Assembly (NCBI GenBank): GCA_950295325.1
Contig: OX485808.1
Coordinates: forward strand, 3,104,501 to 3,168,500
DNA: 64,000 nucleotides
Source of the DNA: Polytrichum commune
Lineage: Eukaryota > Streptophyta > Polytrichopsida > Polytrichales > Polytrichaceae
Reading direction: 5' to 3'
Of this stretch, positions 51,340 through 64,000 are shown in pieces. The position numbers and the translations under genes are program-made. The notes beneath the pieces are model-generated. The model had not been told where the DNA came from. It saw only the letters and a program-made list of their open reading frames with translations, and did not search any database. The first letter of the stretch is position 1; every line of letters begins with the position of its first letter.

Positions 51340-54300
51340 ACACCCTTTGACTAGTCATGTCTTGCCACGTGTCTTTAAATCAATTATAAAATGTAACTTT
51401 TTGGAAATCATTGTGATTGAACTCCGATATCTTAATGCAATTTTTCAACACACCCAATACTTGGTTTTCGGGTGCAATGTGTGTTGCCCTTCATTAAACA
51501 ACCCCCCCATGTGGTAATGGCCAAGGCGGCCACGATATTTCAAAGGGTGACATGGAGCCATTGCGGATCATCACAAATTTGCTTCACCGCGTTGAGCCCC
51601 ACGTGCATACCCCACCTCAATTTGTGAAGCTCTCCTCCTCGAACCCCCACTTAGAACGCGTGACCCCACCCACTCGTTCCATGTCCGTTCTACCTCGGAA
51701 AGCTTTGCCTTTCACATGTAGTGGGTTTAGAAAAGAGTGCTTGTGTTGTAAACTTTGCAAAAGTGAACCCATTAAAGTAGACCAACCACCACATCTCGTG
51801 GTCCACTATGTTTGGATTGTTGGCAACACTACCATTGTCTTGTGTAGATGCCCGCATACCAATCAACCCCATCGTTTCAAGCCATCAATAAAACATTCGT
51901 TGACAATGAGCCATGAGCCATGGATTTAGTTCTCCCATGGATGGTGCTTTGGGAAACATAACCCCCCCCCCCCCGTCCCTCCCTTCGAGTCCATGTTGGA
52001 GACAATCGCACATCATATTGTGTTTTACGATGAGGAACCCATTGGTGTTGGGCACGTTCAAGGTGAACATGAGTGCGTCGTTTGTCTTAAGTATTAGAAA
52101 ATGAAGAAAATGTACCGGCATGTGTCCCATAATTAAGGCACAATTTTTTTTATAAGTGAAATGTTGACTCTTTTGTATTGGACCCCTACTTTTTGTTATT
52201 GTTCACGGGAATGTTCTCAACAACATCAAATGTAGTATAAACTAAATATTCTTGCACATTACTCATTGTTCTTGTCATGGATAGATAGATAGATAGATAG
52301 ATAGATCCCCTTCATGCAATAGGTGAAAGAATTGTTGATTACGGTGCATTCTTCCTTCATCCATGTTGGAACATTTGGCCATTTGCTCTGTGATTTCGGG
52401 TTCCGTGTGCTTATCTTGTTCCACTCATTGTCATGATTCCACTCTTCCTTTGTTAGAGTCACAATTTAACGTTCGATGTGAGTCTATCATTTCTTTGCAA
52501 GATGGTATATCGTTATCTTTCAACTGCATTCACTTTGCCCTGGTAGGCACCTATCTCATTATATGGATACATTCTTTTGTTTGCTCTCCACAACTCCGTT
52601 CAGTTCAAAGTTTAGTCTTCCCCTCAATTTCGTCTCAAATATTGTAGTTCGGCTCTATAGTCACTTGTACATTTGATTTTTTCAATGTATTCAGATGATG
52701 TTAGTGTGCTAATACTAGCCTTCCATTTATGGTTTGGCACCAGGTGTGCCACAATGGCCACAAAGGCAATGACATTCATTTACATCATGTAGGTTTTGAC
52801 CTCACCATCATGTTGTTTGTATTCAAATATGTCTATTGCTATATTATAGAAAATTAAGTCATATAATATGTAATAGAAACATGCACTTGTAACATGAACC
52901 AATTGACTTGTCAAGTTTTTTTTGTTTTTTTTTGGGGGGGGGGGAGACATGGAATCTTGTTTATTGGGTACAATATTTATATCTCCAGCAAGTTTGAGTT
53001 CATGAATTCATCGTTATGAACTATGAGGCCTAGCTATGGTTGATGGTTTGCGGCTGAGGACTCTTCATACAACGTACAAACTAACGTGATTGTAGCAAGC
53101 TGTATTATTTGAGGCATTAACATACATAGTATACCTAAGGAACAAGTGTTGTTTTTCTCTAGTGTGTACATTTAGGGTGGCTATTAAGAAACATGAGGTA
53201 TTAGTAAATGTGCAAAAAAGGGCCCCAATGTTTAAGAATATGATGTGTGTGGTTTCCATTGTGGCAACACATTTCTTTTCCTCCGAAGGGCATTTTCATG
53301 ACCAGTAGATCTCAAAATGTTGCAATCACTTCCCGAAACGACACTCACACATTCATAGTGTTTGGGTCATCCATGTTTTCTCACCGCTTGATATTCATTC
53401 CGTTGTTGTTAAAGAATTGCATTGTGTTCCCGCATGGAGGTTCTATATGGAGTCCGGGGTGCTTTCTATAGTTCACTCGTGTTCGTCGTAGTGGAGTTTG
53501 ACAAAACACACAATGCTTTCGTGTTGGTCTCCTCCACTATGGCTAGTCTTGGCAAACTTCCACCACATGGTGTTTACTCTGAGCCATTGCTACATTCCTT
53601 TGTAGCATGTAGTGGGTCTCTTTTTAATGCTATTTGTTTGTTACTATCAAGTGCGGGAACATCGTTTGCTACAAGGGTGTTTGTTTTTTGTTGTTGTTGT
53701 GACATCTCACATTTCCTCGGAGGGGGCCCACACCATCCTTGTGTGTTTGGGGTCATATGTGTCCCTACGCATGTCCATCACTATGTTGTAGGTTGTGGAG
53801 ATTGTCAAGTCCCTTGTACCTAGAAACAACAAGTCTCATGTTGTCCTCTATAGAACATTACTTGATCATATCGATGTTGAGCACTTTGGTTACAATGTGC
53901 CACTCTCAGTCCATGATGGTGGAAGTGGAGGTAGGAAATGCTTACGCCATGAGCATTTTAAACTACACATTTGGTTTGTTTGCCTTTGTCAAATGTGCAT
54001 GGTATGTTCAATTTTTTACTTTCCTTTGTATTTTTTTATCACCTTCTCTAATAATCATTTTATGTTGTTGAATTTTGTGTTTGCAACTAGACCTCCTCCC
54101 ACTCCAATCTTTGGCATCCTTGCTAAAACCAACTCTTCTTTAATGTAATCTTCAAGTCACAATCTTCTTCTTCTTCTTCTAAATTTTGAATTTGTTTGTT
54201 GTTTTATTTTTTCTCCTCTCCACTATAAACATTCATAAGTGAAGTTCAATATGCACACATATCTTACAATTGAAATTTGAAATTCATGAATGTCAATGGT

Positions 54301-54400
54301 ATGTCCCTTACCGGAAGCATATCCTCATATGTCATGCTCAAGTGCATGTACAATGACATGATTTAGTTGTGGAGGTCCATCATGTTTCACTTTGAAGTTT
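51340..54400. other. Intergenic, no gene supported
   Basis: Frames at 51552-51929, 53422-53823 and 53739-54148 are long enough to be noted but overlap in several frames, lack a domain and have no splice context. Simple repeats: poly-C 13 at 51962-51974, (GATA)n at 52280-52306, poly-T plus 11 G at 52921-52944, (TTC)n at 54163-54180. Confidence 0.35.
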
Positions 54401-55970
54401 GCAAACTATAAACAAGGATTTAAAAATATTTTATTCGTGAAGATTGACATGGTAACAACAACAACAACATATGAATGGTTATGCATAAATCCGCCCTGCA
54501 AATGTTTGCAAAGGGGTTGCTTCACTCAGTACCTTGCGCCATGTGGAGATTCTTTGTTTCTCTATGTTTGCACTCAATTACTTATTTCTTTAGTGTCCCC
54601 AAACTAAGGATATTGGGTAACAACTGATAAATAAAGGACGTGTGTGCAATCTGGATATGGGGTAAAGTGGGAGAAACAACGAGATGCATAGTATCCAAGA
54701 TATTTCACTGCAAAAAATATATTTACACGAGCAAGGGCACATGCATCGAAGCCCTCGGCACATTTACGATGTTCAAACTTGAACACATATAATGAGAGTT
54801 GAGAACATACACATGCGAGAAAGATGTGTGAAGGCCATGATTTGGAGGTTCATAGCATTTCTAGAATCCATTGAACTCTCTACAAGATTCCCATGTGCGC
54901 ACAATGTGTCTCCATGCAATGGTGTTGGACACTTTGCCCAAGATTTGTGCAAGATTTGTTTCAGTTGCATGCCCCGCAGCTAAAGCTCCCAGTGGCTAGT
55001 AAACATGATGGGCAATGGATTAAAAATTTTGTTTGAACTTCATGTGATTGCACATCACTGGCATGGTCATTCCATGTTCATTTCAAAGTTGGAATGCTCA
55101 TAGCTAGGAACAAGCTCGTGGTGTTGCAAAATGCGGTCACTAATGACACTGTCAAATTGGCCATATAAAAGGCTATCAAATGCTAAGACCTCATGCGCAT
55201 TCTGTGCCAATGTATCTAATGTACAAAAAGAAAGGATGTTGTACATAGAATAACAATAAAAAAGTAATTTCACATGCGAACCACAAAAACCAAAAACGAT
55301 ACAACATAGACGGTATCATTTTTGAACTTGTACATTGAGAACTTCTCACATCATATGAAAGCACATAGGACCGAACATAACATAAATCATTGCATCAAGG
55401 TCTGGAGCAAATATGTCAAGATGTGTGACAAACTTGTAAACTATCTTGATACTCGTGTGTCTCGTGCAATATACCAACTCTCAAATGAAAGGAGGGATGA
55501 TCTACCAATTTAAAATATAGTTGTTATTGCATCACGTATACAAAAAGGATAGCTAGTGCATATCATCGTTATCAATGAGTCCATGTTGGTAACAACATAC
55601 AATGAATGTATACCTTATGCACATTTGTGTGATCCTATGGCCAATTCCACACAACGGACACCGATGTAATAACACATGCACAAAAATACAAGATGATCAA
55701 TAGAGTAATGCCATTAGGAAATTTGGATGGAACAATGTGATTTAATACATGCACATAAGCAATTTGGAATTGTTAATGCAAGGTGAAATGTGATTACATG
55801 GTTTCATAGATGGCAAAGAAGCAAAAGGGAATGAGACACTGACATGTGTATGTTATTCATTAATCACGACATCAATTGAGTACCAAGAGGGCAATGCCAC
55901 AAGGTCATGGTCACATCATGGGAGGTAATAGGTCTAGCCTACCATATGGCACCCAAATTCAACCATGTAG
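54400..55970. other. Intergenic, no gene seen
   Basis: Short chance frames only. Confidence 0.35.
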
Positions 55971-55972
55971 AG

Positions 55973-56349
55973 TGCACACCAAACACGCTCAGTGTCTAGT
56001 ATATGTCCGAAGTTTTTGGCAAAGTTCATATGTAATTGAAGACCTACTTGATTGTGAGCACATAAATTACCATGGAGCTTATAATTTCATGCCACACACC
56101 ATGGTGTGATGCACCCAAATTTTTTAACACATAATTGCATTTAATTGCACCCTATTATCATGCACACCAAGCACACTTAGTGTTTAGTGTATGTCCGAAG
56201 TTATTGGCAAAGTTCATATGTAATTGAAGACCTACTTGATTGTGAGCACATAAATTAACATGGAGCTAATAATTTCATGCCACATACCATGGTGTGATGC
56301 ACCCAAAATTATTAGCACCTAATTGTATTAAATTGCACCCTATTATCAT
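55973..56349. repeat. Two tandem units of 188 bp
   Basis: Units begin GTGCACACCAAACACGCTCA (55973) and TGCACACCAAGCACACTTAG (56161); both hold GGCAAAGTTCATATGTAATT, GAAGACCTACTTGATTGTGA and CCATGGTGTGATGCACCCAA. Confidence 0.95.
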
Positions 56350-56726
56350 GGCAGCCGCATGGCACGAATATTTGTTTGTGTAGGAACTTTGGGAACAAAC
56401 TTTGCCATGTTTAACATGTGAGCAAGTTCCCACTCATTCATTGGGCCTCATATTCACACAATGGTGGTGCATTGAAAGGAAGAAAAAAACCTCGTGACTA
56501 GTAGGTAGCCTCGCTAGTATCTCATAGGGTAGTAGCCCATAATCACTATGTGTAACTAAGTTAGTAACTTAACTGAACCAGGTAAGTATAAACAAAGAGG
56601 GCCATGTCGGCCCGACTTTGGTAGATTGGCTGGGCCATCAAGCCAGCGGCAACTAAGGAGGTGATAACACACATGGCCATATTTATCTCTAGAGCATGGG
56701 ACTCAATTTTTAAAATGGCAGCTCAC

Positions 56727-57145
56727 CCACTTTTAACGTTCGCATGTGTCAAAGGTGGGTCATTACCACTCGATAGTACAATCTGTTGTTGGTTAAGGGG
56801 AGGGTCCAAAAACTTATCAAGGCCAATTGTCGGTTTGTTTCACTCAACAAAGCCATAATAGTTCAAGCCATATCTACAGACATAAGCATCTTAAGGGTAT
56901 AGCTCCAACATCTAATATGACATAATCCTAACCCACTTTTAACGTTTGAATGTGTCAAAGGTGGGTCATTACCACTCGGCAGTACAGTCTGTGCTCGGTT
57001 AAGGGAAAGGTCTGAAACTTTGTTGAACCCATCTCTCGGTTTGTTTCCCTCAACAAGGCCACAATAGTTCAAACCAAATCTACAGACATAAGCGTCTCAA
57101 GGGTGTCGTTCCCGCACCTACCATGACATGTTCCCGACACCCCCC
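56727..57145. repeat. Two tandem units of about 206 bp
   Basis: Units start at CACTTTTAACGTT (about 56729 and 56935) and share ATGTGTCAAAGGTGGGTCAT, TCGGTTTGTTTCACTCAACA, CTACAGACATAAGC. Confidence 0.95.
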
Positions 57146-57360
57146 CCCCCCTCCTCCCGAACCAACTAGATAATGGTATGTTGGTGGTAGACGTACATAT
57201 ATTTCTCCAAGGCCACATCTAATGACAAAAGCATTTCAAAGGTACAGTTCCCGCATCTAATACGACATATTCCCAACCCCCCCCCCCCCCAACCACCCAA
57301 CTGGATAATGGTATGGTGGTGGTAAACGTACATGTATTTCTCCAATACCACAATGTGATT
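57126..57360. repeat. Two tandem units of about 139 bp with poly-C cores
   Basis: ACATGTTCCCGACAC (57126) and ACATATTCCCAAC (57265) each lead into 12-14 C and then AACTRGATAATGGTATGKTG, GGTARACGTACATRTATTTC. Confidence 0.9.
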
Positions 57361-57617
57361 CTAAATTCAAAGGGAAACTCCAAGTTACACACCTCGAATT
57401 GGGCGGTTGTTGGGCCCAGGAAATAAAGAAGGCATGAGGGTATCGTAGTAGGTGAGGGCCAGGCTTTTTCATCCACATGACCGGGTGGAAGACATAGTTT
57501 ATTTATGACGAAGTTACTGTATCATCCTCCCCCCCAGTATAGCCTCGACTGTCCTTTTGTGAGACCAAAGTACAAGCACAGGCTATACAGTACAGTAAGT
57601 GCCTGCCCGTTATTAAC

Positions 57618-58262
57618 TTATGAGTGGACTTTCTCACTTTCCGTCAAGTTTCCATCCATCTTTAATGATATTATATATATATATTCTTTCACAACTTTCA
57701 AACCACAACATTATCTGGTGCTAGTCTAGGGTGTTGCACCTCTAGTGCCGGGAATTTTGCAAGGATCGTTTTGTTTTTCCGTTGAGTCACCCTTGCAAAA
57801 TGAACACTGAGATAGATGAGTCTTACATGGTCATAAGCCTATGAGTGTACTTTCTCATTATCCGTCAAGTTTTCATCCATCATTAACGATATTATATATC
57901 GTCTCACAACTTTCGAACCACGACATTATTCGGCGCTAGTCTAGGGTGTTGCACCCCTAGTGCCGGGAATTTTGCAAGGATCGGTTCGCTATTCTGTTGA
58001 GTCACCCTTGCAAAATGAACACTAAAATAGACAAGTCTTCCATGGTTATTAGCCTATGAGTGTACTTTTTCATTATCCGTCAAGTTTTCATCCATCATCA
58101 ACGATATTATATATCGTCTCACAACTTTTGAACTACGACATTATTCGGCGCTAGTCTAGGGTGTTGCACCCCTAGTGCCGGGAATTTTGCAAGGATCGGT
58201 TCGCTATTCTGTTGAGTCACCCTTGCAAAATGAACACTAAAATAGATGAGTCTTACATGGCT
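57618..58262. repeat. Three tandem units of 214-222 bp
   Basis: Units start at TATGAGTGKAC (57618, 57840, 58054) and share TCCGTCAAGTTTCATCCAT-like, GGCGCTAGTCTAGGGTGTTG, CTAGTGCCGGGAATTTTGCA, GTTGAGTCACCCTTGCAAAA. Units 2 and 3 are the closest pair. Confidence 0.95.
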
Positions 58263-58284
58263 ACTTCTTCTAACCAACCCCCAC

Positions 58285-58570
58285 TTCCTCTAGGATATGA
58301 AACACGTGGTTAGTACAAGATGGTTAGCTAATCCAAACCAAGGTTGCAGTCATTACTCTTGTAAATTTTGGAGCTTGTGTGGAAATCTTATAGAGGATGA
58401 AAGTGAGGATTCTTGTGCTCGTTAAATGGTCATATAGGTCCCCCCCCCCCCAATTACATGTTGGCAATTGAGCCTAGAATGGTTATTGTATTTTGAGCAT
58501 GTACTCTAACCTCATTTAAGCACATCTAACCTCATTTTTGGCATTCGTTCTTGATGAGCCACGCCTAATT
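58285..58570 (+). repeat. Dispersed repeat H, copy 2
   Basis: See 36241-36580: GGATATGAAACACGTGGTTA, TTTTGGAGCTTGTG, GGTCATATAGGTCCCC, CAATTACATGTTGGC, GAGCATGTACTC, TTGGCATTCGTTCTTGATGA. A 12-base C run lies where copy 1 has CCCCCCTCCCCC. Confidence 0.6.
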
Positions 58571-58599
58571 ACATATAATTTTTAAAAATGGGTGTCCAA

Positions 58600-59450
58600 T
58601 TAAAGATAAGTAACCTTTTAAAACCCATCTACCTTAGTCAACCAAAGTATTGTTCACTTTGCAAGGGGACACTAACAGTTGAGCTCACCCCTCTTTAGTG
58701 ACCGGACATCATAAATTTTTATTTTAATCATAGAAATCACAACCGAGCAACCATATTGTCGACATGCTTGCCAACTATGCTTGCCTACTAGTTGGCCAAG
58801 TGAGGCTTGCAACCATCTACATTGTTTATGGTAAAAATATGGGCCATGACATATACAATGATAAATCAACACTAAACACATTGGGGATGCGCACACTGTT
58901 TTCCAACTCACAATATGTAACATCGGAGGCATACATTGTAGGTCATGATATTTCCAATGCAATGGAAAATAATGCACAATAGAGATACTTCCAACAAAGT
59001 GAGATTCAGTTCACAAGTGTCCTACCTAGACAGTTGCAAATCTATATTTATAATACTTATTTTATTTCCAAAATAAAATACAATCAAATTGACTATACTC
59101 ATTTCCCCAAAATTATCCTTGCTAGATGTTACTTCTTCAAACATAACCTATGTGCATTTTAGTTACGTGGAGAGATTGATGCAAAAACAATTCCCTCAAA
59201 TTTTAGGGTCCACAATATCTTGTTTGTTTGTGTGATGGTGTATACCGTGGGCCACACTATATTGTTTGCAAGGGTGACTCACATCAATGTATGCCCACAA
59301 TATATATATCATAAACATTTTAGTTGGTCGTGATAAGACATGAGAATAACTTTGTCACGATTTGAGGGACTACAATGCAACTAGGCCCACCCCACCTTGT
59401 ATAGGAAGGGAGCATGGGGCACGTGCTTGGTAATGTTACGTAGCACACTA
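58600..59450. other. Intergenic, no gene seen
   Basis: No recognisable frame or repeat. Confidence 0.4.
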
Positions 59451-59454
59451 ACTT

Positions 59455-60268
59455 AAAGGTGGGCTTACACTAGGGTCCAAAAGAAAAGGATCCCAAAAAC
59501 AAGCAAAGCTCTTGAGAGCAAAGATTTGGACCAGAGGATTTTTTACTCGGGTTCAGGTCCAAGCTTTGGATAGAATGAAGTGGTCCTAACGTGACATCAT
59601 TTCCCACCAAATCTCAACAGTCCACATTCAAAAAGAAAATCCTCCTAGTTTGAGAAACCAATCTTCAAGCTTGGGTCTAGTCTTTGAGTTTGCAAGTAAG
59701 GTCCATTGAAGGGATGTTTTGGACTTTGGAGTTTCTTTGACTCAGACCCTTATGCAAACCCATCAATACTCAAGGGTAAATTTACACTAGAGTCTAAGAC
59801 CAAGAAAACTCCAAAGTTGAGTAATCCTATTGGTCCAAAGTAAACCTTTCAACCCAAGAAGTTACACCGGGGTCTGGTCCAAGGTATGAAAAAATGATGT
59901 GGCGCTCATATGACATCAATTTCTTGCCAAATCACATTGGTCCTAACTCAGTAAAACTCTCTTCCTACTTTGAGATCTTCAAGGTTGGGTCCAAGACCCA
60001 AAAAACTCCAAGACCAAGCAACCCTATTGGTTGATTGCATAATGTTGGACCCAATAAATTTGGGGTTTGGTCCATGACATGAAAACATGATGTGGCGCTA
60101 ATGCAGCATCACCTTCCCACCAAATCATATAGTCTCACCTCAAGAGAATACTTTTTCCTACTATGAGAACTTAATCCTCAAATTTGGGTCCAAACTTGAG
60201 TGCAAAAGTAAGGGGCATTTTGGACCTCAAGATACTCGGACGATGGCTTTGGTGTAAATCCACTTTAA
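59455..60268 (+). repeat. Dispersed repeat C, three successive diverged copies
   Basis: Copies at about 59460-59740, 59775-59995 and 60000-60265 share TTACACTAGGGTCCAA, GGTCCAAGGTATGAAAA, ATGATGTGGCGCT, CACCAAATC and GGGCATTTTGGACCTC. The outer ends AGGTGGGCTTACACTAG and TGGTGTAAATCCACTTTA are inverted, so each may be a DNA-element remnant. Confidence 0.7.
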
Positions 60269-60578
60269 GCATCAAAAAGACAATATTGTTGTGAACCATG
60301 GTCATATGAGTTTTACGAATACCAATGTTGCTTAAAACCATGTTGTTGAGATCTAAAGTTTTCTACTAAACCAAAAAATTCTCCATTAACACTTCTATAT
60401 TATTACAACATTCCGGCTGTTGAGCTTTAATTTGTAATATTGGACCGAAACTAATGTGGTCTCCATAATAGCCAACTTACTGACACAACTCCACATGTCA
60501 CCAAGTGATACTGACTTCTTATCATACACATTCTAAACTGCAAGTCAACACAATAAGTCCCACCAATGAACCTATTTA

Positions 60579-61911
60579 GGGCCACTTTACACACAAGTGA
60601 AGTGACGGCCTTAAGGTTCAAAGAAAAGTTCGTGGATGAAAAGTCTACATGGAGTCCTACATGGCAGGTTCTGGCTAAGGGTGCATGGTCTACTGGAATT
60701 TGCGTACTTCCAAGAGGTGGGCCTGACGCAAATTCCATGAGACAATTGTTTTTTAATATTTTTTTTCCAACATGATAGATTTAAGGACAACTTGCAGTGC
60801 ATATTCCAAGACATATTGTAGGACAGACAAACACCACCAAGTAATTCTCTTAAATTGATAAAGTTTGAGACATATTATATTAAACCAAATCCTCCCCTCT
60901 TTTTCCGCCAACAAAATATGTTATGGTCCCGCAACATGGTTCATTCTCACTTCACACTATGCTTAACCCCTAAGTGCCCAAGCCTTTCGGAATGCACTTT
61001 TCCTAAGAAATATGTGCATGGCTTTAATACAATCCCCAATGGAGGAATTTGTCTTTTATCCAAAATCTAACCGTATAGATGTTTAAAGAACTTGTTTATT
61101 AGTATGCATACCAATTTTGAGACCAAGATTGCATAAGAGTTGTGAGATTCAAACAAGAGAAATGTATACGTTCTTTTTTTTGTATGCCGCCCCTCCCCAC
61201 AATGTTGGTATAATTTGCTCATAAGTGTTTTGAGGAATTTGAGGTGACACGAACAACTCCAACATGTGAAAGAATACGAAAATGTGATTCCAAAGACCCT
61301 ATGTATGCATATAGAGCTATCCCAATCATTTTGCAATCCTCCTTGCAATTCTTGAAATGCATTTTCTTTATTTTAACACTTGACGATTTGATATTGCAAA
61401 TTACTTCACATTGGTAATTGTGAATACTAATATTCGACGGTCAAAAATACATAATTTTTTTACTCTTTCCACTACGACACTTTCCAAAAGAAATGAATAA
61501 TGAGAACTCTTTGGACGTCAAAAACAAATACAATAGTCCAATTAGCTGAAACATTGAGGAAATAGTAAAGCACTTTCTCCACCCATTCCCTACATCACAG
61601 ACATATATGCCTTTGCGACCCTCTCTAAAATCGAATATTTACTCTTTTTGGTCAAAAATGCCTCAATCCAAAAGTTGCCCTTCCATACTGCCCGCCAAAA
61701 AAATTTACGCAGTCAAAGGAATTTACCTGCCCACATACAAACGAGCCGAAATTTTTGGTCAACCATATATGGTTGCTCGGGCACTTAGGGGTTAAGGGCC
61801 GAAGACTACATAAAATGGCTTTCCCGACAACCATGGTACGGCCTTTGGATAGGAGTCAAGGGTCCTCACCATTACAAGGTCACGGCTCTTGGCTCATGTG
61901 TGAAGTGGCCC
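60579..61911. mobile_element. Harbinger-like element, 1333 bp
   Basis: Left GGGCCACTTTACACACAAGT, right CATGTGTGAAGTGGCCC, inverted, flanked by TTA at 60576-60578 and 61912-61914. Shares ends and the palindromic GAATTTGCG...GTGGGCCTGACGCAAATTCC with the 368-bp element at 12608, so that one is a deletion derivative or sister. The interior frames (up to 95 codons) show no transposase motif. Confidence 0.75.
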
Positions 61912-61984
61912 TTAGTGAGGTGAGTTTTAAAGTGCACTTTCATGTGCCAATCAAGTTAAAGAAAAGGAAGGCTAATGGTGCATG

Positions 61985-62085
61985 TGGGAAATTAGTGAAG
62001 GTGATACTAAATTTCTTTACGCTATGAAATTAGTGTCACCAAAAGATTTAGGAAGCATTGGTCATCTAGGCACTATTCGTTAACA
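61985..62085 (-). repeat. Dispersed repeat F, reverse copy
   Basis: Complement of 13207-13310 (GAAGGTGATACTAAATTTCTTTAC, GATTTAGGAAGCATTGGTCA). Confidence 0.65.
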
Positions 62086-62099
62086 AGCATATGTTTGCA

Positions 62100-63900
62100 T
62101 AGAATTTGTATCACTCTACAAGCACCTCAGGGCACACACTCATTTTTATGAAATGTATGGTAAGTGAGCACGCATTCATGAATTTAGTTTCACCCAGTGA
62201 AATACTTAGCCCTCACTAATTTTGAGACTTGGCAAAATAGTGCATGTTTCGGGAATTAGTAGCACACACACTAGTTGGGTCAATAAGTGTAGTACATGAC
62301 AAAGTTTGACATCGTGATTCACTTGGAGAACAAACTTTTAGAGATGGCACCAATCTAGGGAAAATTTGAAGTTTGTGGAGGGGGAGTTGACTACATGTCT
62401 ATTGTGGAACTGGGAATTAACTTGCATTTGAGCTGGAAACAATTTTACATTGACACATGTATAAACATGCTACTGTGATACTTAAATTGTTATACATATG
62501 AATAAAATTTTAATATAAAAAATGGATGTATGTTCTTATTCTTCAAACATTCCCCAAAATTGAAAGTTGTGAAGTTCAAATCACCTACTCATGAAACATG
62601 CCAAGTGGTTGAATGAGAGGACAACCACATTCCATCTTGCATGTTTGACAACAAAGACAAAATTGCTCTTTCATATGTTGACCCTTTACTCCACATGAAG
62701 ATCTTAACCAACAATTGCAACAAGACAATTCTATACATTTGCATGTATGTCCAAAGTCTCAGTCTCTTTATTGGAACAATCGACACATGGAAGTGTGCCT
62801 TTACACTTGATTCTCAACCTTGGAGCCTGCAAGATTATTTTGAATATTTATTACTATATCAACAAAATACAATGAATGCATTGTTGTTCTAATCTATTCT
62901 ATTGTGGTTGATAAACGGGTGAATGATTAAGGTATAAGTTTTAGTTCTTTGATTTTGACCCAGGGTAATATACACAAGTAAAGAGGCAATGCAACCTAAT
63001 CGCAAAGGCAACATGATTGCACGTATCAATGTACACTAAATGTGTAGTGAGGATGGATTACCATGTGGAGTTACATGGTGATGCAACATATTCTTGATAA
63101 TGTGCATTTCTTCCAAATATACCACATATGAAATGAGAAGCCAAAAAACTCCAACGACTGAAAGTACATCGAGATGGTATCAAAGATGTTAATTCTCTAG
63201 AGTAGCAGATTGCCATAGCCTCCACAAGATAAAGACTAACATCAACTTGATGGTCCAGTTGGAAGAGTGGTTTGACATTGCCTAGTGCTATGTCCTCAAA
63301 TAAAAAATCAAAATTATCTCTAATGGAGTTACAGAGGGGACACTCCAACACAAAACATGTCTTATTTTTAATTACCTTGTGAGAACAAAAACATCATAAT
63401 TTGTTTCCGCTAGGGATTGGGATAGTCGACCTCTAGCCAATTTCAATTTGGTGAGTCTATGATTTGAGGTGCAGTAAGCAACACTAATTGTGTGTTGGAG
63501 TATTGTCAAACAAGCAATATGCATGCGTTAGATAAAATACAAATTTGTAAGGAATGTATGAGTATTTCTTCAATTCGTAGTATAACATATTTGCACCTAA
63601 GTTCTACCAATGTATGCGGATACTTGGGGGTAAATCACTTCCAAATATGACGCGTTGAACAAAGAGAGAGGGAATTATTGTATACGAGCATACCTTTCAT
63701 TCATCTAAAATAAATAAATAAACACAAAATACTATGCAGCCCGAATGTTGCTTTTGTTAGTTGATTTGGCACCATAACGCGTTTCAAAGACACCAATTTA
63801 GTCTACTCAAGGTCATTTGAGATAGATTGACAACAAACCTATAGGGGATCAAACTTGATGTTGGTTGAATGAGAGGTACACTCATATACAATAATCAATG
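62100..63900. other. Intergenic, no gene seen
   Basis: Short chance frames; 62160-62290 carries further ATTAGTRTCACCC-like pieces related to 2085-2430. Confidence 0.35.
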
Positions 63901-63916
63901 AATTGGGATAACTGAC

Positions 63917-64000
63917 CGCTAGTTACATATGCGTCGGATGAGCTTGAAAAATAGTTGGTTAAAGTTCAAGACTTCGTAAAAACAACCGATCATTTTAGAG
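63917..64000 (+). repeat. Family A dispersed repeat, cut by the window end
   Basis: CGCTAGTTACATATGCGTCG, GAGCTTGAAAAATAGTTGG, TTAAAGTTCAAGACTTCG, ACCGATCATTTTAGAG follow the family A order from its 5' end up to the last base. Confidence 0.75.

Noticed and set aside
53422-54148. Overlapping frames of 110-133 codons
   Set aside because: Three frames are open over the same bases, with no recognisable motif and Cys/Val/Phe-rich products typical of chance frames.

Overview
This is nuclear DNA of a land plant. The evidence is a spliced gene for a plant ER-type Ca2+-ATPase with GT-AG introns, a homologue of the plant endocytosis subunit LOLITA, a fragment related to the plant histone methyltransferase ASHH2, TTTAGGG-type telomere-like motifs and a textbook Stowaway MITE. 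The sequence does not tell me which lineage it comes from. It is AT-rich and gene-poor: I support two intact conserved genes, one short gene that is probably real, one probable extra exon and two decayed genes. No ribosomal RNA, tRNA, reverse transcriptase or full-length transposase was recognised.

Layout. 1-26 kb holds no gene that I can support. It contains a degenerate repeat field of about 70 bp period (2.9-6.4 kb), a perfect fold-back element (9.1-9.5 kb), several short terminal-inverted-repeat elements, and a dispersed repeat built around ACCGGTT (family A) that has been amplified into six 128-bp tandem units at 15.8-16.6 kb. 22.2-23.2 kb is a 942-bp element with 26-bp inverted ends, and 23.2-25.9 kb is very AT-rich and empty. 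26.2-28.8 kb (minus) is a decayed, coding-like multi-exon locus that I cannot identify.

29.2-36.6 kb carries a short minus-strand gene for a protein that matches only the C-terminal helical domain of ASHH2/SDG8 (no SET domain), the LOLITA gene (32.3-32.9 kb, minus) and, on the plus strand at 35.1-36.0 kb, a broken inverted copy of the ASHH2-like gene. Both ASHH2-like copies have a telomere-like GGTTAGGGTTTAGGGTT motif downstream. A GGGTGGGCAT minisatellite lies at 34.3-34.7 kb.

37.8-45.4 kb is the main gene: an eight-coding-exon ECA-type calcium pump of 1053 residues on the minus strand. All Ca2+-ligand, phosphorylation and hinge motifs are present and it ends in a dilysine ER-retrieval signal. 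A likely 5' UTR intron and a GC-rich, GA-microsatellite leader lie upstream. A four-copy tandem array of about 250 bp sits directly upstream of the gene at 45.4-46.4 kb.

46.4-64 kb is again non-genic. It holds three adjacent Harbinger-like MITEs, a 73-bp Stowaway, four different tandem arrays stacked at 56.0-58.3 kb, a 1.3-kb Harbinger-like element at 60.6-61.9 kb, and a further family A copy cut by the window edge. A recurrent oddity of the whole window is the number of long poly-C/poly-G runs. The genes do not form a common pathway; the pump acts in the ER and LOLITA in endocytosis at the plasma membrane.
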